Assembly: GCF_028737255.1 (NCBI RefSeq)
Contig: NZ_JAQZAN010000001.1
Coordinates: 124,001-188,000 of the forward strand
Origin: Actinomycetospora straminea
GTDB lineage: Bacteria; Actinomycetota; Actinomycetes; Mycobacteriales; Pseudonocardiaceae
DNA: 64,000 bases
Reading direction: 5' to 3'
A program made the translations under genes and the position numbers. Positions 31,881 through 41,566 of this stretch are shown here, one piece after another (the stretch's first letter is position 1; each line of letters begins with the position of its first letter). Below the pieces are notes generated by a model. The model did not search any database and had not been told where the DNA came from. It worked only from the letters and a program-made list of their open reading frames with translations.

Positions 31881-33080
31881 GTGACGACCACGGACAGCCC
31901 GCCCGACGCCGCAGCACTGGCGCGGCGCGTCGAGGAGTTCCTCGCCGAGCACGACCCCGCGAGCAGCGACCCCGCCGAGTTCCTCCGCGAGCGCTTCGCC
32001 GCCGGCCTCGCCTGGGTGCACTACCCCGCGGGTCTCGGCGGCCTCGGCGCCGAGAACGGCCTGCAGACCGCCGTCGACGCCGCGTTCGCCCGCGCCGGCG
32101 CCCCCGAGAACCGCCCGCGCCTCAACGTCATCGGCCTCGGCATGGCGGCGCCGACCATCCTGCGCTTCGGCGACGACGACCAGAAGCAGCGCTGGCTGCC
32201 CTCGCTGTGGACCGGCGAGGACATCTGGTGCCAGCTCTTCAGCGAGCCCGGCGCGGGGTCCGACCTCGCGGGCGTCGGCACCAGCGCCGTGTGGGACACC
32301 GACGCCTGGGTGCTCAACGGGCAGAAGGTGTGGACCTCCATGGCCCACCACGCCCGCTGGGGCATCATCCTCGCCCGCACCGACCCCGAGGCCGTCAAGC
32401 ACCGCGGCCTGTCCTACTTCGTCGTCGACATGACCGCGCCCGGTGTCGAGGTCCGGGGGCTCCGGCAGATCACCGGCGAGGCCGAGTTCAACGAGGTCTT
32501 CCTGACCGACGTCCGCGTCCCCGACGACCAGCGCCTCGGCGAGGTCGGCCAGGGTTGGGCGGTCGCGCAGTACACGCTGATGAACGAGCGCGTCGCCATC
32601 GGCGGCGGGACGCTGCCCCGCGAGAGCGGCGCCGTCGGGACCCTCGCGACCCGCTGGCGCGAGCACCCCGAGGCCCGCACCCCCGGACTGCACGACCGGA
32701 TGCTGCGCCTGTGGGTGCAGACCGAGGCGGCGCGCCTGACCGCCGAGCGCCTCGGCCAGCAGCAGGCCGCCGGCCAGCCCGGCCCCGAGGGCTCCGGCGT
32801 GAAGATCACCTACGCGCGCCTCAACCAGGAGTGCTCGAGTCTCGAGCTGGAGCTGCAGGGCGAGGACGGCCTGCGCTACCGCGACTACACCGAGCGCCGC
32901 CCCGAGGTCGAGGACTACGGCAGCCGCGACGCCGGCTGGCGCTACCTGCGCTTCCGCGCCAACTCGATCGAGGGCGGCACGTCCGAGATCCTCCGCAACG
33001 TCGTCGCCGAGCGCGTGCTCGGCCTGCCCGCCGAGGCCCGCGCCGACAAGGACGTGCCGTGGAAGGACCTGCCCCGATGA
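31881..33080 (+). CDS. Acyl-CoA dehydrogenase, subunit 1 of a FadE pair
   Basis: A 399-residue ACAD with the FAD/substrate motif WCQLFSEPGAGSDLAG, WVLNGQKVWTSMAHHA, the strand GLSYFVVDMTAPGVEVRGL and the C-terminal SIEGGTSEILRNVVAERVLGLP. Its stop overlaps the start of a second, divergent ACAD (ATGA). Such adjacent unequal pairs form alpha2-beta2 enzymes in actinobacterial steroid side-chain and related degradation (FadE28/29, FadE26/27). The substrate here is unknown. GTG 31881 has AGGTGCAGG upstream. Confidence 0.92.
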   Translation: MTTTDSPPDAAALARRVEEFLAEHDPASSDPAEFLRERFAAGLAWVHYPAGLGGLGAENGLQTAVDAAFARAGAPENRPRLNVIGLGMAAPTILRFGDDDQKQRWLPSLWTGEDIWCQLFSEPGAGSDLAGVGTSAVWDTDAWVLNGQKVWTSMAHHARWGIILARTDPEAVKHRGLSYFVVDMTAPGVEVRGLRQITGEAEFNEVFLTDVRVPDDQRLGEVGQGWAVAQYTLMNERVAIGGGTLPRESGAVGTLATRWREHPEARTPGLHDRMLRLWVQTEAARLTAERLGQQQAAGQPGPEGSGVKITYARLNQECSSLELELQGEDGLRYRDYTERRPEVEDYGSRDAGWRYLRFRANSIEGGTSEILRNVVAERVLGLPAEARADKDVPWKDLPR

Positions 33081-34189
33081 GCACCACCGCGACCACGCCG
33101 GGCACCCCCGAGACCGGCGACCTCCTCTACTCCGACGTCGAGGAGGACCTGCGCGCCAGCGTGCGCGCGCTCGTCGACAAGCAGGCGCCGTGGGACGCGG
33201 TGCTGCGCCGCACCGACACCGAGGACCCGGTGGACACCGACCTCTGGAAGCGGCTCACCCAGGAGATCGGCGTGGCCGGCCTCGCGGTGCCCGAGGAGCG
33301 CGGCGGCGCGGGCGCGTCGTGGCGCGAGGTCGCGGTCGTCGCCGAGGAGCTCGGCCGGGCCGTCGCGCCCGTCCCGTTCCTCGGCACCGTCGTGGCCACC
33401 GCGCTGCTGCTCGGCACCGGTGAGGACGACCTGCTCGCGGCCGTCGCGGGCGGCGAGCGCACCGCCGCGCTCGCGGTCGGCGCGACCCGCGGCGCGGGGC
33501 GGCCGGTGCCGGTGACCGTCGAGCGGCAGGGCGGGGGCGACCTGCTGGCGGGCACCGTCACCGCGGTGATCGACGCCGTGACCGCCGACGTGCTGCTGGT
33601 GCCGGTCTCCGCCACCGAGATCGCGGTCGTCGAGGCCGACGGCGACGGCGTCACGCGCACGACCGCGGAGTCGCTGGACATGACGCGCCGGCTCACCGAC
33701 GTGGTGTTCGACGGGGCGCCGGCGCGGGTCGTCACCGCCGATCTCGACCACGCTCTGCGGGTCGGGGCGGCGATCCTCGCCTCCGAGCAGCTCGGGCTCG
33801 CCGAGCGCTGCCTCGCCGACACCGTGGAGTACCTGCGCACGCGCCACCAGTTCGGCCGCCAGCTCGCGTCGTACCAGGCGCTCAAGCACCGGCTCGCCGA
33901 CCTGTGGGTGGCGATCACCCAGGCCCGCGCCACCGCTCGCTACGCGGCCCGGTGCGCGGCGGACGACTCGCCGGACCTGCCGATCGCGGCGGCCGTCGCG
34001 GCGGCCCACGGCGCCGAGGTCGCGCTGCTCGCGGCCGAGGACGGGCTGCAGCTGCACGGCGGGATCGGGTTCACGTGGGAGCACCCGGCGCACCTGTTCC
34101 TCAAGCGCGCCCGCGCCGACGCCCTGGTCCTGGGCTCGGCCGACCACCACCGCACCGTGCTGGCCGACCTCGTGGACCTGCCCGCCTAG
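33077..34189 (+). CDS. Acyl-CoA dehydrogenase, subunit 2 of a FadE pair
   Basis: A 370-residue ACAD: LYSDVEEDLRASVRALVDK at the start, GLAVPEERGGAGASWREVAVVAEELGRA, LASEQLGLAERCLADTVEYL, then RHQFGRQLASYQALKHRLADL and LHGGIGFTWEHPAHLFLKRARAD. It lacks the SEPGAGSD motif present in its partner, as is usual for the second subunit of heteromeric FadE pairs. Translationally coupled to subunit 1. Its stop overlaps the stop of the convergent tautomerase gene by four bases. Confidence 0.9.
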   Translation: MSTTATTPGTPETGDLLYSDVEEDLRASVRALVDKQAPWDAVLRRTDTEDPVDTDLWKRLTQEIGVAGLAVPEERGGAGASWREVAVVAEELGRAVAPVPFLGTVVATALLLGTGEDDLLAAVAGGERTAALAVGATRGAGRPVPVTVERQGGGDLLAGTVTAVIDAVTADVLLVPVSATEIAVVEADGDGVTRTTAESLDMTRRLTDVVFDGAPARVVTADLDHALRVGAAILASEQLGLAERCLADTVEYLRTRHQFGRQLASYQALKHRLADLWVAITQARATARYAARCAADDSPDLPIAAAVAAAHGAEVALLAAEDGLQLHGGIGFTWEHPAHLFLKRARADALVLGSADHHRTVLADLVDLPA

Positions 34190-34557
34190 ACCCGGGTGTG
34201 CGGTGTGCCGGCCTCGACGACCCCCTCGGGGGCCAGCTCCGAGAGGTACACCCACACCAGCTCCGCGGCCACGTCGGTCGCGGACACCACGGCGTCCCGC
34301 GCGGCGCCGGCGAGGGCGCGCATCGTCGCCTCGTCGGCGCCGGCGGGCACGTGGCCGCGCACGAACACCGAGCCCGTCGGGGCCAGGCGGCCGCCGATGA
34401 AGTGGTCCCGGCCCTGGACGTCCTCGATGAGGATCTGGACGAGGCCGGGCGAGGTGCCGGTGGTGTCGGCGTGGGCGGTGGTGAGGTTCTCGGCGAGACG
34501 TGCTCGACGTCCGGGCCCGAGGGTCTCGGTGCGGGCGCGGACGAGGTAGGTCGGCAC
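34186..34557 (-). CDS. Tautomerase family protein (4-oxalocrotonate tautomerase-like)
   Basis: A 123-residue protein beginning Met-Pro (PTYLVRARTETLGPGRRARL); after Met removal the Pro would be the catalytic N-terminal proline of the tautomerase superfamily. LVQILIEDVQGRDHFIGGR is the following strand region. Enzymes of this family move double bonds or dehalogenate small acids. It is convergent with the acyl-CoA dehydrogenase pair and divergent from the FUSC gene. Length is about twice a 4-OT subunit, so it probably contains two beta-alpha-beta units. Confidence 0.8.
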   Translation of the reverse strand: MPTYLVRARTETLGPGRRARLAENLTTAHADTTGTSPGLVQILIEDVQGRDHFIGGRLAPTGSVFVRGHVPAGADEATMRALAGAARDAVVSATDVAAELVWVYLSELAPEGVVEAGTPHTRV

Positions 34558-34674
34558 GTGGGGGCTCCCGGGGTCGGCGGCGACGCGAGAAGCTTGGTCA
34601 ACCGAGCCGCCACCGTCCAGAGCCCGGACCCTCGGGACTGTCCCGCAGCGGCCGGCGACGGGCAGACTGCAGCG

Positions 34675-36864
34675 ATGGCCGGTCGGCGGGGTCTGCGGTG
34701 GCTCGTGCGCCGCGACCCGGGGCTCACGGCGACCCGGCGCGCGCTGCGGGTCGCCGCCGTCGCCACGGTCGCGTTCACGGTGTGCCGCTACGGCCTCGAC
34801 AGCACGACGGCCGCGATCTACGCGGCCTTCGGGGCGATCGGGTTCGGGGTCCTCTCGCAGGTCGTCGGCACCCCGCGCCAGCGCACCCGCACCCTCGCCG
34901 TGAGCTTCGTCGCCGGCACCGTGCTGCTCGTCGTCGGGACGCTGCTCGCCGGCAGCACGATCGCGGCGTCGGTCGGGATGCTCGTCGTCGGGATCGTCGT
35001 CGCGTTGCTGCCGATCGGCGGCGCGCGGCCCGCGGGCGTCGCCAACGGCCTGCAGCTGCTCTACATCCTGCCCTCGTTCCCGCCCTTCGCCCCGGAGACG
35101 CTGCCCGAGCGCGTGCTCGGCCTCGCGCTGGGCATGGGGCTGCTCGCGCTCGCCGACCGCGTGCTGTGGCCGCCCCGGCCGATCGAGAGCTACGCGTGCC
35201 GCGCGGCCGGCGCGGCGCGGGCGCTCGCCGACCTGCTCGACGCGCTCGCCACCGGGTCACCCGACCTCCCGGCCCGCCGCGCCGCCTCCGCGCACGCCGT
35301 CGGCCGGCTGAAGTTCCTCGCGACCCCGTGGGAGGAGCGCCCCACCGGTCCGGGCGCGAAGGACCGCGGCCTCGGGCACCTCGGCGCCGCGCTCCGGGCC
35401 GCGCAGGGCCGCGCCGAGGCGCTGCTCGCCGCCGACGCCCGCAGCGGCGTGCCCGAAGAGGCCGCCCGCCCGCTGGCGGCCACCGCGACGGCGCTGCGCC
35501 ACACCGCGATCGCCCTGCGCGGGGCGGGTCCGCTGCCCGACCCCGCGGCGATCGACGCCGCCCGGGCCGACTACACCGCGCGCCGCCTCACCGTCGTCGC
35601 GACCCTCCTCGACGGCGACGAGGCCGTGGTGCACGCGCGCGCGGCGGTGGCGGTCGGCCAGGTGCTCACGGCCGCGCACGTCGCCGTGCAGGCCGCCGCG
35701 GTGGTCGTCGACCCGCGGGGCCGGACGCGGGCGCCCGACGACCTCGCGTGGTGGACGGGCGCCGCGGTCACGCAGCTGTGGGCGCGCCGGATCGGGGTGC
35801 ACCTCTCCGTGCGCTCGGTGTACCTGCAGAACGCCGTGCGGCTCGGGATCGGCCTCGCGATCGCCCGGCTCGTCGCCGGGGGGCTCGACCTCTCCCACGG
35901 CCTGTGGGTGCTGCTCGCGACGCTCACGCTCATGCGCACGTCGGTGACGTCGACGCGCGCGACGCTGCTGCCCGCGATCGTCGGGACCGCGGCCGGGGCG
36001 GTGGTGGCCGCCGTGCTGCTCGAGGTGGTCGGGACGCAGGCGGCGGTGTACGCGGTGCTGTTCCCGCTCCTGTGCGTCGCCGCGGTCCTCGCCGGCCAGC
36101 TCGTCGGGATGATCGCGGCGCAGGCGTGCTTCACCGTGCTCGTCGCCGTGCTGTTCGCCCAGCTCGCACCCGCGGGCCCGTCACTGGCGGGCGTGCGCCT
36201 GCTCGACGTCGCGGTCGGCGCGACGGTCGGCATCGCCGTCGGCGCCGCGGTGTGGCCCGCCGGCGGGCACGGGCAGGTCCGCCGGGACGCGGCCCGCTCG
36301 CTGCACGCCCTGTCGGCGCTGATCACCGCGATGGTGCGGTGGACGACCGGCACCGGCTCGCGCGCGGACCTCCTCGCGTGCCTGCGCGCCGGCGACCGCG
36401 AGCTGCTGTTCCTCGAGGCCGACTTCCTGCAGTACCGCGCCGAACGCCGCCGGCGCCACGAGGACGACGTCGACTGGTTCACCGTCCTCGGCGTCGCCCA
36501 CCGCACCATCCGCACCGTGCGCTCGGCGCTCGACGAGGACCCCGACGAGCGCTCCGTGCCGTGGCCCGATCTCCTCACGCATCTCGAACGCGACGCGACC
36601 GCCCTCGCCGAGGGTTACGCCGCGGTCGGGCGCGCGGTGGCCGAGGGTCGGCCGCCGTCGGTGGTGCTCACGGTCCCCGCCGACTTCCTCGACCGCGCCC
36701 TGCACGCCATCGCCGACGCGCCCGGGCGCCGCGAGCACCCGCGCGAGACGCTGCTGCTCGTCGACGCCTGGGGCCGGCTCGGGTGGTCGGCCGACGACCT
36801 CGCGGCGCTCGGGGTCGTGCTCGCCCCGGTCCCCGTCGCGGGCCGCCGGCCGCTCCCCGCGTGA
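34675..36864 (+). CDS. FUSC family membrane protein (aromatic acid exporter-like)
   Basis: A 729-residue protein with two bundles of about six membrane helices: one near 25-165 (AAIYAAFGAIGFGVLSQVVG, LLVVGTLLAGSTIAAS, GMLVVGIVVALLPIGG) and one near 385-525 (GLWVLLATLTLMRTSVTSTR, GTAAGAVVAAVLLEVVG, LLCVAAVLAGQLVGMIAA), each followed by a helical cytoplasmic domain. This is the FUSC plan of FusC/AaeB-like efflux proteins. No further transporter subunit is adjacent. Its stop is three bases from that of the convergent gene at 36868. Confidence 0.85.
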   Translation: MAGRRGLRWLVRRDPGLTATRRALRVAAVATVAFTVCRYGLDSTTAAIYAAFGAIGFGVLSQVVGTPRQRTRTLAVSFVAGTVLLVVGTLLAGSTIAASVGMLVVGIVVALLPIGGARPAGVANGLQLLYILPSFPPFAPETLPERVLGLALGMGLLALADRVLWPPRPIESYACRAAGAARALADLLDALATGSPDLPARRAASAHAVGRLKFLATPWEERPTGPGAKDRGLGHLGAALRAAQGRAEALLAADARSGVPEEAARPLAATATALRHTAIALRGAGPLPDPAAIDAARADYTARRLTVVATLLDGDEAVVHARAAVAVGQVLTAAHVAVQAAAVVVDPRGRTRAPDDLAWWTGAAVTQLWARRIGVHLSVRSVYLQNAVRLGIGLAIARLVAGGLDLSHGLWVLLATLTLMRTSVTSTRATLLPAIVGTAAGAVVAAVLLEVVGTQAAVYAVLFPLLCVAAVLAGQLVGMIAAQACFTVLVAVLFAQLAPAGPSLAGVRLLDVAVGATVGIAVGAAVWPAGGHGQVRRDAARSLHALSALITAMVRWTTGTGSRADLLACLRAGDRELLFLEADFLQYRAERRRRHEDDVDWFTVLGVAHRTIRTVRSALDEDPDERSVPWPDLLTHLERDATALAEGYAAVGRAVAEGRPPSVVLTVPADFLDRALHAIADAPGRREHPRETLLLVDAWGRLGWSADDLAALGVVLAPVPVAGRRPLPA

Positions 36865-36867
36865 GGA

Positions 36868-38097
36868 TCAGGCGGCCCGGTCGGTCTGCTCGGCGGCCCG
36901 CTCTACGGCGCGTCCGTCCTGCTCGGCGGCCTGTTCCCCCTCGGCGGCCCGGTCGTCCTCGGCGTCGAGGCGGGCCCGGCGCTGCTGCTCACGGGTGCTG
37001 TACGCCGCGGCGCGGACGTCCTCGGGCGCGGTGAGCCCCGACCCGACGGCGCCGGCGACGATGCCCATCGACGTCGCCATCGACGCGACCGCGAGGTACG
37101 CCGCGGGTCCGGCGGGGTGGCCGAGGGTCGCGGCGAGCGTGTCCGGCGGGATGACGACCACCGCCGCCGTCCCCGCGAGCGCCAGCAGCAGCGCGTAGCA
37201 GCACACGACGCCGAGCACGATCGTCGACGTGGTCGCGGCGTTGTACAGGTGCACCTCGGCCCGCAGCCGCCGCGACCGCGCGCGCTCCCACAGGTGGTTG
37301 TCGGCGATCAGCCAGGTGCTCATCGCGGCGACGGCGAGCACCGCGATGAGTGCCAGGCGCCACGGCCCCGCGTCGTCGGCGAGGCTCCAGATGTTCGAGT
37401 AGAAGATGCCGAACGCGGCACCGGCGGCCGCCGCGGCGAGGGCGGTCGAGAGGCTGGGCACGAGGCGCCACGGCCGGTTGCTGCGGACCATGCCCGCGAG
37501 CAGCCGCATCCGCCCGCGCGTGCCGTGCAGCGCGAGGTGGCTGTCGATGCCCTCGTGCTCCGAGGCGATCCGGCAGATCGGCGGGCCGAACAGGCCGCGA
37601 CGGGTCGACCCGGACGCCGGCGGCGCGGCGGGGTCGGCGAGGCCGTGCTCGAGCAGGTCCAGCACCGCGGCGCGCAGCCGCCGGCGCAGCGCGACCGCGC
37701 CGAGCGCGGGCACCGACACCAGGCCGACCCCGTCGTCGGACCCGAAGTCGGAGACGAGCGGCTCGGTGCCGGCCCGCCGCGGCAGGTCGGTGACGATGAC
37801 GACGACGTCCCAGCCGTGACGGCGCTGCTGCTCGCAGCCCAGCCGCAGCATCGGCAGGAGGCCCTCGGCGTCGAGGCCGACCGGGCCCTCGGCGGTCTCG
37901 ACGCGCCACGTGCGGCCGGGCAGGCGGTCGGCGAGCAGGGCCGGGAGGTCGCCCGCGACCTGCTCGGCGAGCTTCGTCGGCAGGCCGGGGTCGGCGAGCA
38001 GGCCGACGGTGCGGACGGGGGTGGTGCTGTCGGGGGTGGGGGTGTGGGGGCTGGTCGTGTCGGGGGTCTCGTCGTGGCGAGGCACCGTGGAGGTCAC
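36868..38097 (-). CDS. Hypothetical multi-pass membrane protein
   Basis: A 409-residue protein: an N-terminal cytoplasmic domain of Rossmann-like strands (TVGLLADPGLPTKLAEQVAG, GWDVVVIVTDLPRR), then about four helices from 225 (LSTALAAAAAGAAFGIFYSN, LALIAVLAVAAMSTWLIA, IVLGVVCCYALLLALAGTAA, YLAVASMATSMGIVAGAVGS) and a charged coiled tail (REQQRRARLDAEDDRAAEGE). GTG 38097 follows AGGAGAC. No named family recognised. Confidence 0.7.
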   Translation of the reverse strand: MTSTVPRHDETPDTTSPHTPTPDSTTPVRTVGLLADPGLPTKLAEQVAGDLPALLADRLPGRTWRVETAEGPVGLDAEGLLPMLRLGCEQQRRHGWDVVVIVTDLPRRAGTEPLVSDFGSDDGVGLVSVPALGAVALRRRLRAAVLDLLEHGLADPAAPPASGSTRRGLFGPPICRIASEHEGIDSHLALHGTRGRMRLLAGMVRSNRPWRLVPSLSTALAAAAAGAAFGIFYSNIWSLADDAGPWRLALIAVLAVAAMSTWLIADNHLWERARSRRLRAEVHLYNAATTSTIVLGVVCCYALLLALAGTAAVVVIPPDTLAATLGHPAGPAAYLAVASMATSMGIVAGAVGSGLTAPEDVRAAAYSTREQQRRARLDAEDDRAAEGEQAAEQDGRAVERAAEQTDRAA

Positions 38098-38149
38098 TGG
38101 CGTCTCCTGGCGCGGAGCGGGGGAGAGCGCACGCACGGACGCGGAGCAG

Positions 38150-38168
38150 CCGTGTCCTCGGGACACGG
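38150..38168. repeat. Single family B palindrome
   Basis: CCGTGTCC-TCG-GGACACGG, identical in core to the array at 29039-29243. Lies 53 bases ahead of the start of the membrane gene at 38097, in a 297-base gap that shows no gene. Confidence 0.8.
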
Positions 38169-38394
38169 TGGGAAGCCTCGGCCGTCGTCGCGTTCTCGGG
38201 GGTGATGACGTCGCCACCATCTCGACGGGCCGAGGGAAGCAGAGCTTCCGATCTCACTCACCGCGTGCCCGCCACGGACGGCGCTCAATCTTCTGCGTCG
38301 GGGCCGCCCGGCGACCGTGCTCGACGGCACACCGCGCGCGGTGGCACGGGCCGGGCGGGTGCGTGTCGGCCGGTGCCCCGACGGGCGAGGGCCG

Positions 38395-39828
38395 TCAGAG
38401 GGGCACGCGGGGTCGGCCGCCGGGGCGTGGTCGCCGGTCGGGGTCGATGACGTCGGGCGGGGTGAACCACGGGGTGCCGTCGCGGATCGCGACGGTCCAG
38501 CGGCCGCGATGGACCAGCTGGTGGTGGTAGCGGCAGAGCAGCACCATGTTGTCCAGGGCCGTGTCGCCGCCTTCGATCCAGTGGTGGACGTGGTGGGCGT
38601 GGCAGCGCCGCGGGCGTCGCGTGCAGCCCGGGAAGGCGCAGCCGCCGTCGCGCAGCTCCAGCGCGCGGCGGAGGGCGTCGGGCGCGGTGCGGGCGGCCCG
38701 CCCGACGTCGAGGGGCTCCGATCTGGTGCCCAGCACCATCGGCACGACCTCGGCGTCGCACGCCCACCGGCGCGCCGTCCCCGGGGCGACCCGCGCGCCG
38801 GAGTCCAGCGTGCCGTACCCGCCGCCCGCGCCGAGGGCTGCACACAGCCACCGGTGGTCCATCGTGATCGTCACCAGCGCCCGCCCCGGCCGCGCCACGC
38901 CACCGCGCTCACCCCTGCCGGGCGATCGTTCGGCGTTCGCGGGCCGGCGCGGCGCGGGGATCAGCGCGGCCTGCGGCTCGTCGCCGTCGCCGTCGCCGAC
39001 CCCGTCGCCCGCGGCGTCGGCGGCACCGCCCTCGGCCGTCTCTGTGTCCTCGGTGGCCGTGTCCGCGGGGTCACCTACGCCGTCACCGAGGGCGTCGGCG
39101 ACGACACCGCGCGGGCCGCGGGCGTCGGCCACGAGGTCCTTGAGCCCATCGGCCCGGCGCACGGCGAGCTCGCGCTCGTCGTCGGGGCCGCACGGCTCGG
39201 CCAGCCCGTCGATCACCTCGACGAACGCCTCTCCGTCCGCGGGGTCGGACAGCCGCCCCCGGAACACGACCGCGCCGTCCCGGCGGCGCACGATCAACAG
39301 CTCGTCGTCCCGGCCCAGACCCTCCTCCGGCGGCTCCTCGCCGTCGGGGTCCAGGTGGGCCAGCAGCTGGTCGGCGACCGCCTGCAACCCCCTCGGCCCC
39401 AGCTCGGTCGCCCTCGCCGCGAGCGTCTGCTCGGCCTCGGCCCACCGCGACGGCGGCAGGTGGCCGACGCGGTCGAGCCGCGGCATGGTCGCCCGGATGA
39501 TCGCGATGTGCGCCGGCCCGATCTCGCCCGACGCCGCCACCCTCGCCGTGCACGGCAACCGCGGCGGCAGCTCCTCGCCCAGCAGGGAGGCCCGCGGACA
39601 CAGGTCGCGGGCCTCGCGCACGAGCCGCTTCGCCTCCGCCGGGGACACGCGCCACAGCTCCTGCACCAGGCGATCCGTCCCGCGGTCGCCGGTCTCGACC
39701 GCGGCGTCGAGGCGCTCCAGCTCGGCCACCCGCTCCAGGCGCTCGTGGTAGCCCCGTCGGTGGGCGATCTCCTCGACGCGGGTGCACTCCAGCGCCTCCC
39801 GCGTCGTCGGACCCACCGATTCGCTCAT
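38395..39828 (-). CDS. DUF222 and HNH endonuclease domain protein (13E12-like)
   Basis: A 477-residue protein. DUF222 covers roughly residues 20-330 (RLVQELWRVSPAEAKRLVRE, ASGEIGPAHIAIIRATMPRL), with an acidic insert at about 240-290. The HNH nuclease domain is near the end: CAFPGCTRRPRRCHAHHVHH, then WIEGGDTALDNMVLLCRYHH. These genes are repeated in many actinobacterial genomes (13E12 repeats) and may be parts of mobile or self-spreading elements. No mobile features flank it here except a palindrome at 38150. The start is uncertain: ATG 39828 has no clear ribosome binding site. Confidence 0.85.
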   Translation of the reverse strand: MSESVGPTTREALECTRVEEIAHRRGYHERLERVAELERLDAAVETGDRGTDRLVQELWRVSPAEAKRLVREARDLCPRASLLGEELPPRLPCTARVAASGEIGPAHIAIIRATMPRLDRVGHLPPSRWAEAEQTLAARATELGPRGLQAVADQLLAHLDPDGEEPPEEGLGRDDELLIVRRRDGAVVFRGRLSDPADGEAFVEVIDGLAEPCGPDDERELAVRRADGLKDLVADARGPRGVVADALGDGVGDPADTATEDTETAEGGAADAAGDGVGDGDGDEPQAALIPAPRRPANAERSPGRGERGGVARPGRALVTITMDHRWLCAALGAGGGYGTLDSGARVAPGTARRWACDAEVVPMVLGTRSEPLDVGRAARTAPDALRRALELRDGGCAFPGCTRRPRRCHAHHVHHWIEGGDTALDNMVLLCRYHHQLVHRGRWTVAIRDGTPWFTPPDVIDPDRRPRPGGRPRVPL

Positions 39829-39962
39829 GTGTTCGACCGTAGACCCGACCCCCGACACCGCCGCCCACAACGCTGAGACGCCCTCAGCGAGCAGGTGTGA
39901 GCGGGGCCACTCGGCGGGCACCCCGCCCCTGTCCCCGAGAAGCGACCGAGGAGGGTCTCTTC

Positions 39963-40178
39963 ATGGCCGACAGCGTCTACCGGGTCACCGAGGTCATCGG
40001 CACGAGCACCGAGTCCTGGGAGAAGGCGGCGCAGAACGCGATCGCCACCGCCGCGGAGTCCGTGCGCGACCTGCGCATCGCCGAGATCAAGAAATCCGAT
40101 CTCGTCGTCGAGAACGGGCAGGTCTCGGCCTACCGCGTGCGGATGGACCTCTCGTTCAAGTACGACTCCACCGCCTGA
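39963..40178 (+). CDS. Dodecin flavoprotein
   Basis: A 71-residue protein with the dodecin pattern: VYRVTEVIGTSTESWEKAAQNA, then AESVRDLRIAEIKKSDLVVE, NGQVSAYRVRMDLSFKYD. The Trp in ESWEKA and the Gln in NGQV are the flavin-contacting residues. Dodecins form 12-mers that store or buffer flavins. GAGGAGGG precedes ATG 39963, and a strong terminator follows. Confidence 0.93.
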   Translation: MADSVYRVTEVIGTSTESWEKAAQNAIATAAESVRDLRIAEIKKSDLVVENGQVSAYRVRMDLSFKYDSTA

Positions 40179-40190
40179 CCCCGAGCGCAC

Positions 40191-40226
40191 CGACGGCCCG
40201 CCGACCGCCCGGTCGGCGGGCCGTCG
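40191..40226. terminator. Strong bidirectional terminator hairpin
   Basis: A perfect 16-bp stem (CGACGGCCCGCCGACC / GGTCGGCGGGCCGTCG) with a 4-base loop (GCCC), between dodecin and the convergent esterase gene. Confidence 0.9.
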
Positions 40227-40252
40227 TGTGCCCGTCATGTGGCCGGTGCGGG

Positions 40253-41566
40253 TCAGAGCGACGTCCCCTGCTCGGGCAGGCAGATCACCGCGTCGTAGCC
40301 GGCGGCCACGTCCACGGCGGTGTGGGTCGTGGCGTGCCGGATCGAGGCCGGACCCGTGTCGCCGCGCGCCGCCCGCAGGTCGAGCAGCACCGGCTCCGCG
40401 CCGAGGCCCGCGTCGAGCACCGCCCGCTCGACGCTGTCGGGCGCGGGGTCGGGCAGCGGGCCGGTGGACAGGGCGATGCCGTGGCGGGCGGAGTCGTCGA
40501 GCGCCAGCCCCGTGGTGGTGCCGGCGAGCGCGGTGATGCCGAGGACGGCGTAGTCGTCGCCGAGCTCCGCGGCCAGGAACGTCCCGGCCGACGGCGCGGC
40601 CACCCCGGGCAGGAACGCGAACGGGACGCGCTGGGCGTGCCCGTTGTGCAGGAGCAGGACGATCCGACGGTCGGGGTGCTCGGCGAGCAGGAGCCGCACC
40701 GTCTCGGCCATGTGGACGTCGCGCGACGACACCACCCGCGCCGGCGGGTCCCCGGCGAAGAGCACCGCGAACTCGCGCAGCTGCTCGTCGAGCCGCAACG
40801 CCCCGCGGACGAGGTGTCGGGCCACGTCGTGCCCCTCCCCCAGCGCCTCGACGCGCAGCAGCAGCCGGGCCAGGGCCGTCGTCGCGGCGTCCTGCGTGGC
40901 GGCGTCCAGCGCGGACCAGCGACCGGGCGCGACGCCGTTGTTGGCCGCCGCGTACGGCGCGGTCGCCGCGAGGGCGCGGTCGACGGCCTCCGTCAGCCAG
41001 GCCGCCGGCCCAGCCGCCAGCCCTGCCGCCAGCTCGGCCGTCTGTCCGGCCGCCGGCCCGGCGGCCGGCTCGGCCGCCGGTCCGAACGCCACCTCGGCCG
41101 TCACCCCCGACGCCAGCTCGGCCGGCAGCTCCGCCCGCAACCGCCGCAGCGCCGGCGCCGGCGACCCGCCCGACCCCGGCACGTCGAGCCCCGCGAACCG
41201 CACCACGCCACCCGCCGCGCGGTGCTCGCGCAGCCCCGCGACCAGCGCCGCCGTCTCCGGGTGGTCCCCCGCGCGGAACGTGAAACCGTCCCGCGCGACG
41301 TCCTCCCACGACGCGTCCCCGCCCTGCACCCACGCGTCCACCAGCGCGCCCTCGGCGAACCCCGACTCCAGCGCCACGACCCCGAACCCCCGCTCGCGCA
41401 CGAGGAACCGCACGAGCTGCTCGCGCAGCACCCCGAACTGGCGGATGCCGTGGTTGTTCTCCCCGAGCGCGGCGACCCGGGCGTCGCCCACCACCGCGTC
41501 GACGGCCACGTGGAGAGCCGCGGGATCGGCGACCGTTCGGCACTGGACGGACGGGGGCAGGGTCAC
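40253..41566 (-). CDS. Erythromycin esterase family protein
   Basis: A 437-residue protein with an intact EreA/EreB motif (ARVAALGENNHGIRQFGVLR; Glu and His in place) and the later VVALESGFAEGALVDAWVQG, RIVLLLHNGHAQRVPFA and YDAVICLPEQGTSL. Residues about 150-200 are an Ala/Pro-rich insert (AAEPAAGPAAGQTAELAAG), a low-complexity expansion. Family members hydrolyse macrolide lactones or other esters, but most chromosomal homologues have unknown substrates. GTG 41566 is the only good start in the frame, without a strong ribosome binding site. Confidence 0.85.
   Translation of the reverse strand: MTLPPSVQCRTVADPAALHVAVDAVVGDARVAALGENNHGIRQFGVLREQLVRFLVRERGFGVVALESGFAEGALVDAWVQGGDASWEDVARDGFTFRAGDHPETAALVAGLREHRAAGGVVRFAGLDVPGSGGSPAPALRRLRAELPAELASGVTAEVAFGPAAEPAAGPAAGQTAELAAGLAAGPAAWLTEAVDRALAATAPYAAANNGVAPGRWSALDAATQDAATTALARLLLRVEALGEGHDVARHLVRGALRLDEQLREFAVLFAGDPPARVVSSRDVHMAETVRLLLAEHPDRRIVLLLHNGHAQRVPFAFLPGVAAPSAGTFLAAELGDDYAVLGITALAGTTTGLALDDSARHGIALSTGPLPDPAPDSVERAVLDAGLGAEPVLLDLRAARGDTGPASIRHATTHTAVDVAAGYDAVICLPEQGTSL

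Noticed and set aside
38395-39828. Mobile element gene (13E12) with boundaries
   Set aside because: DUF222/HNH genes can be repeated, but no flanking direct repeats or integrase could be seen, so it is listed as a CDS only.
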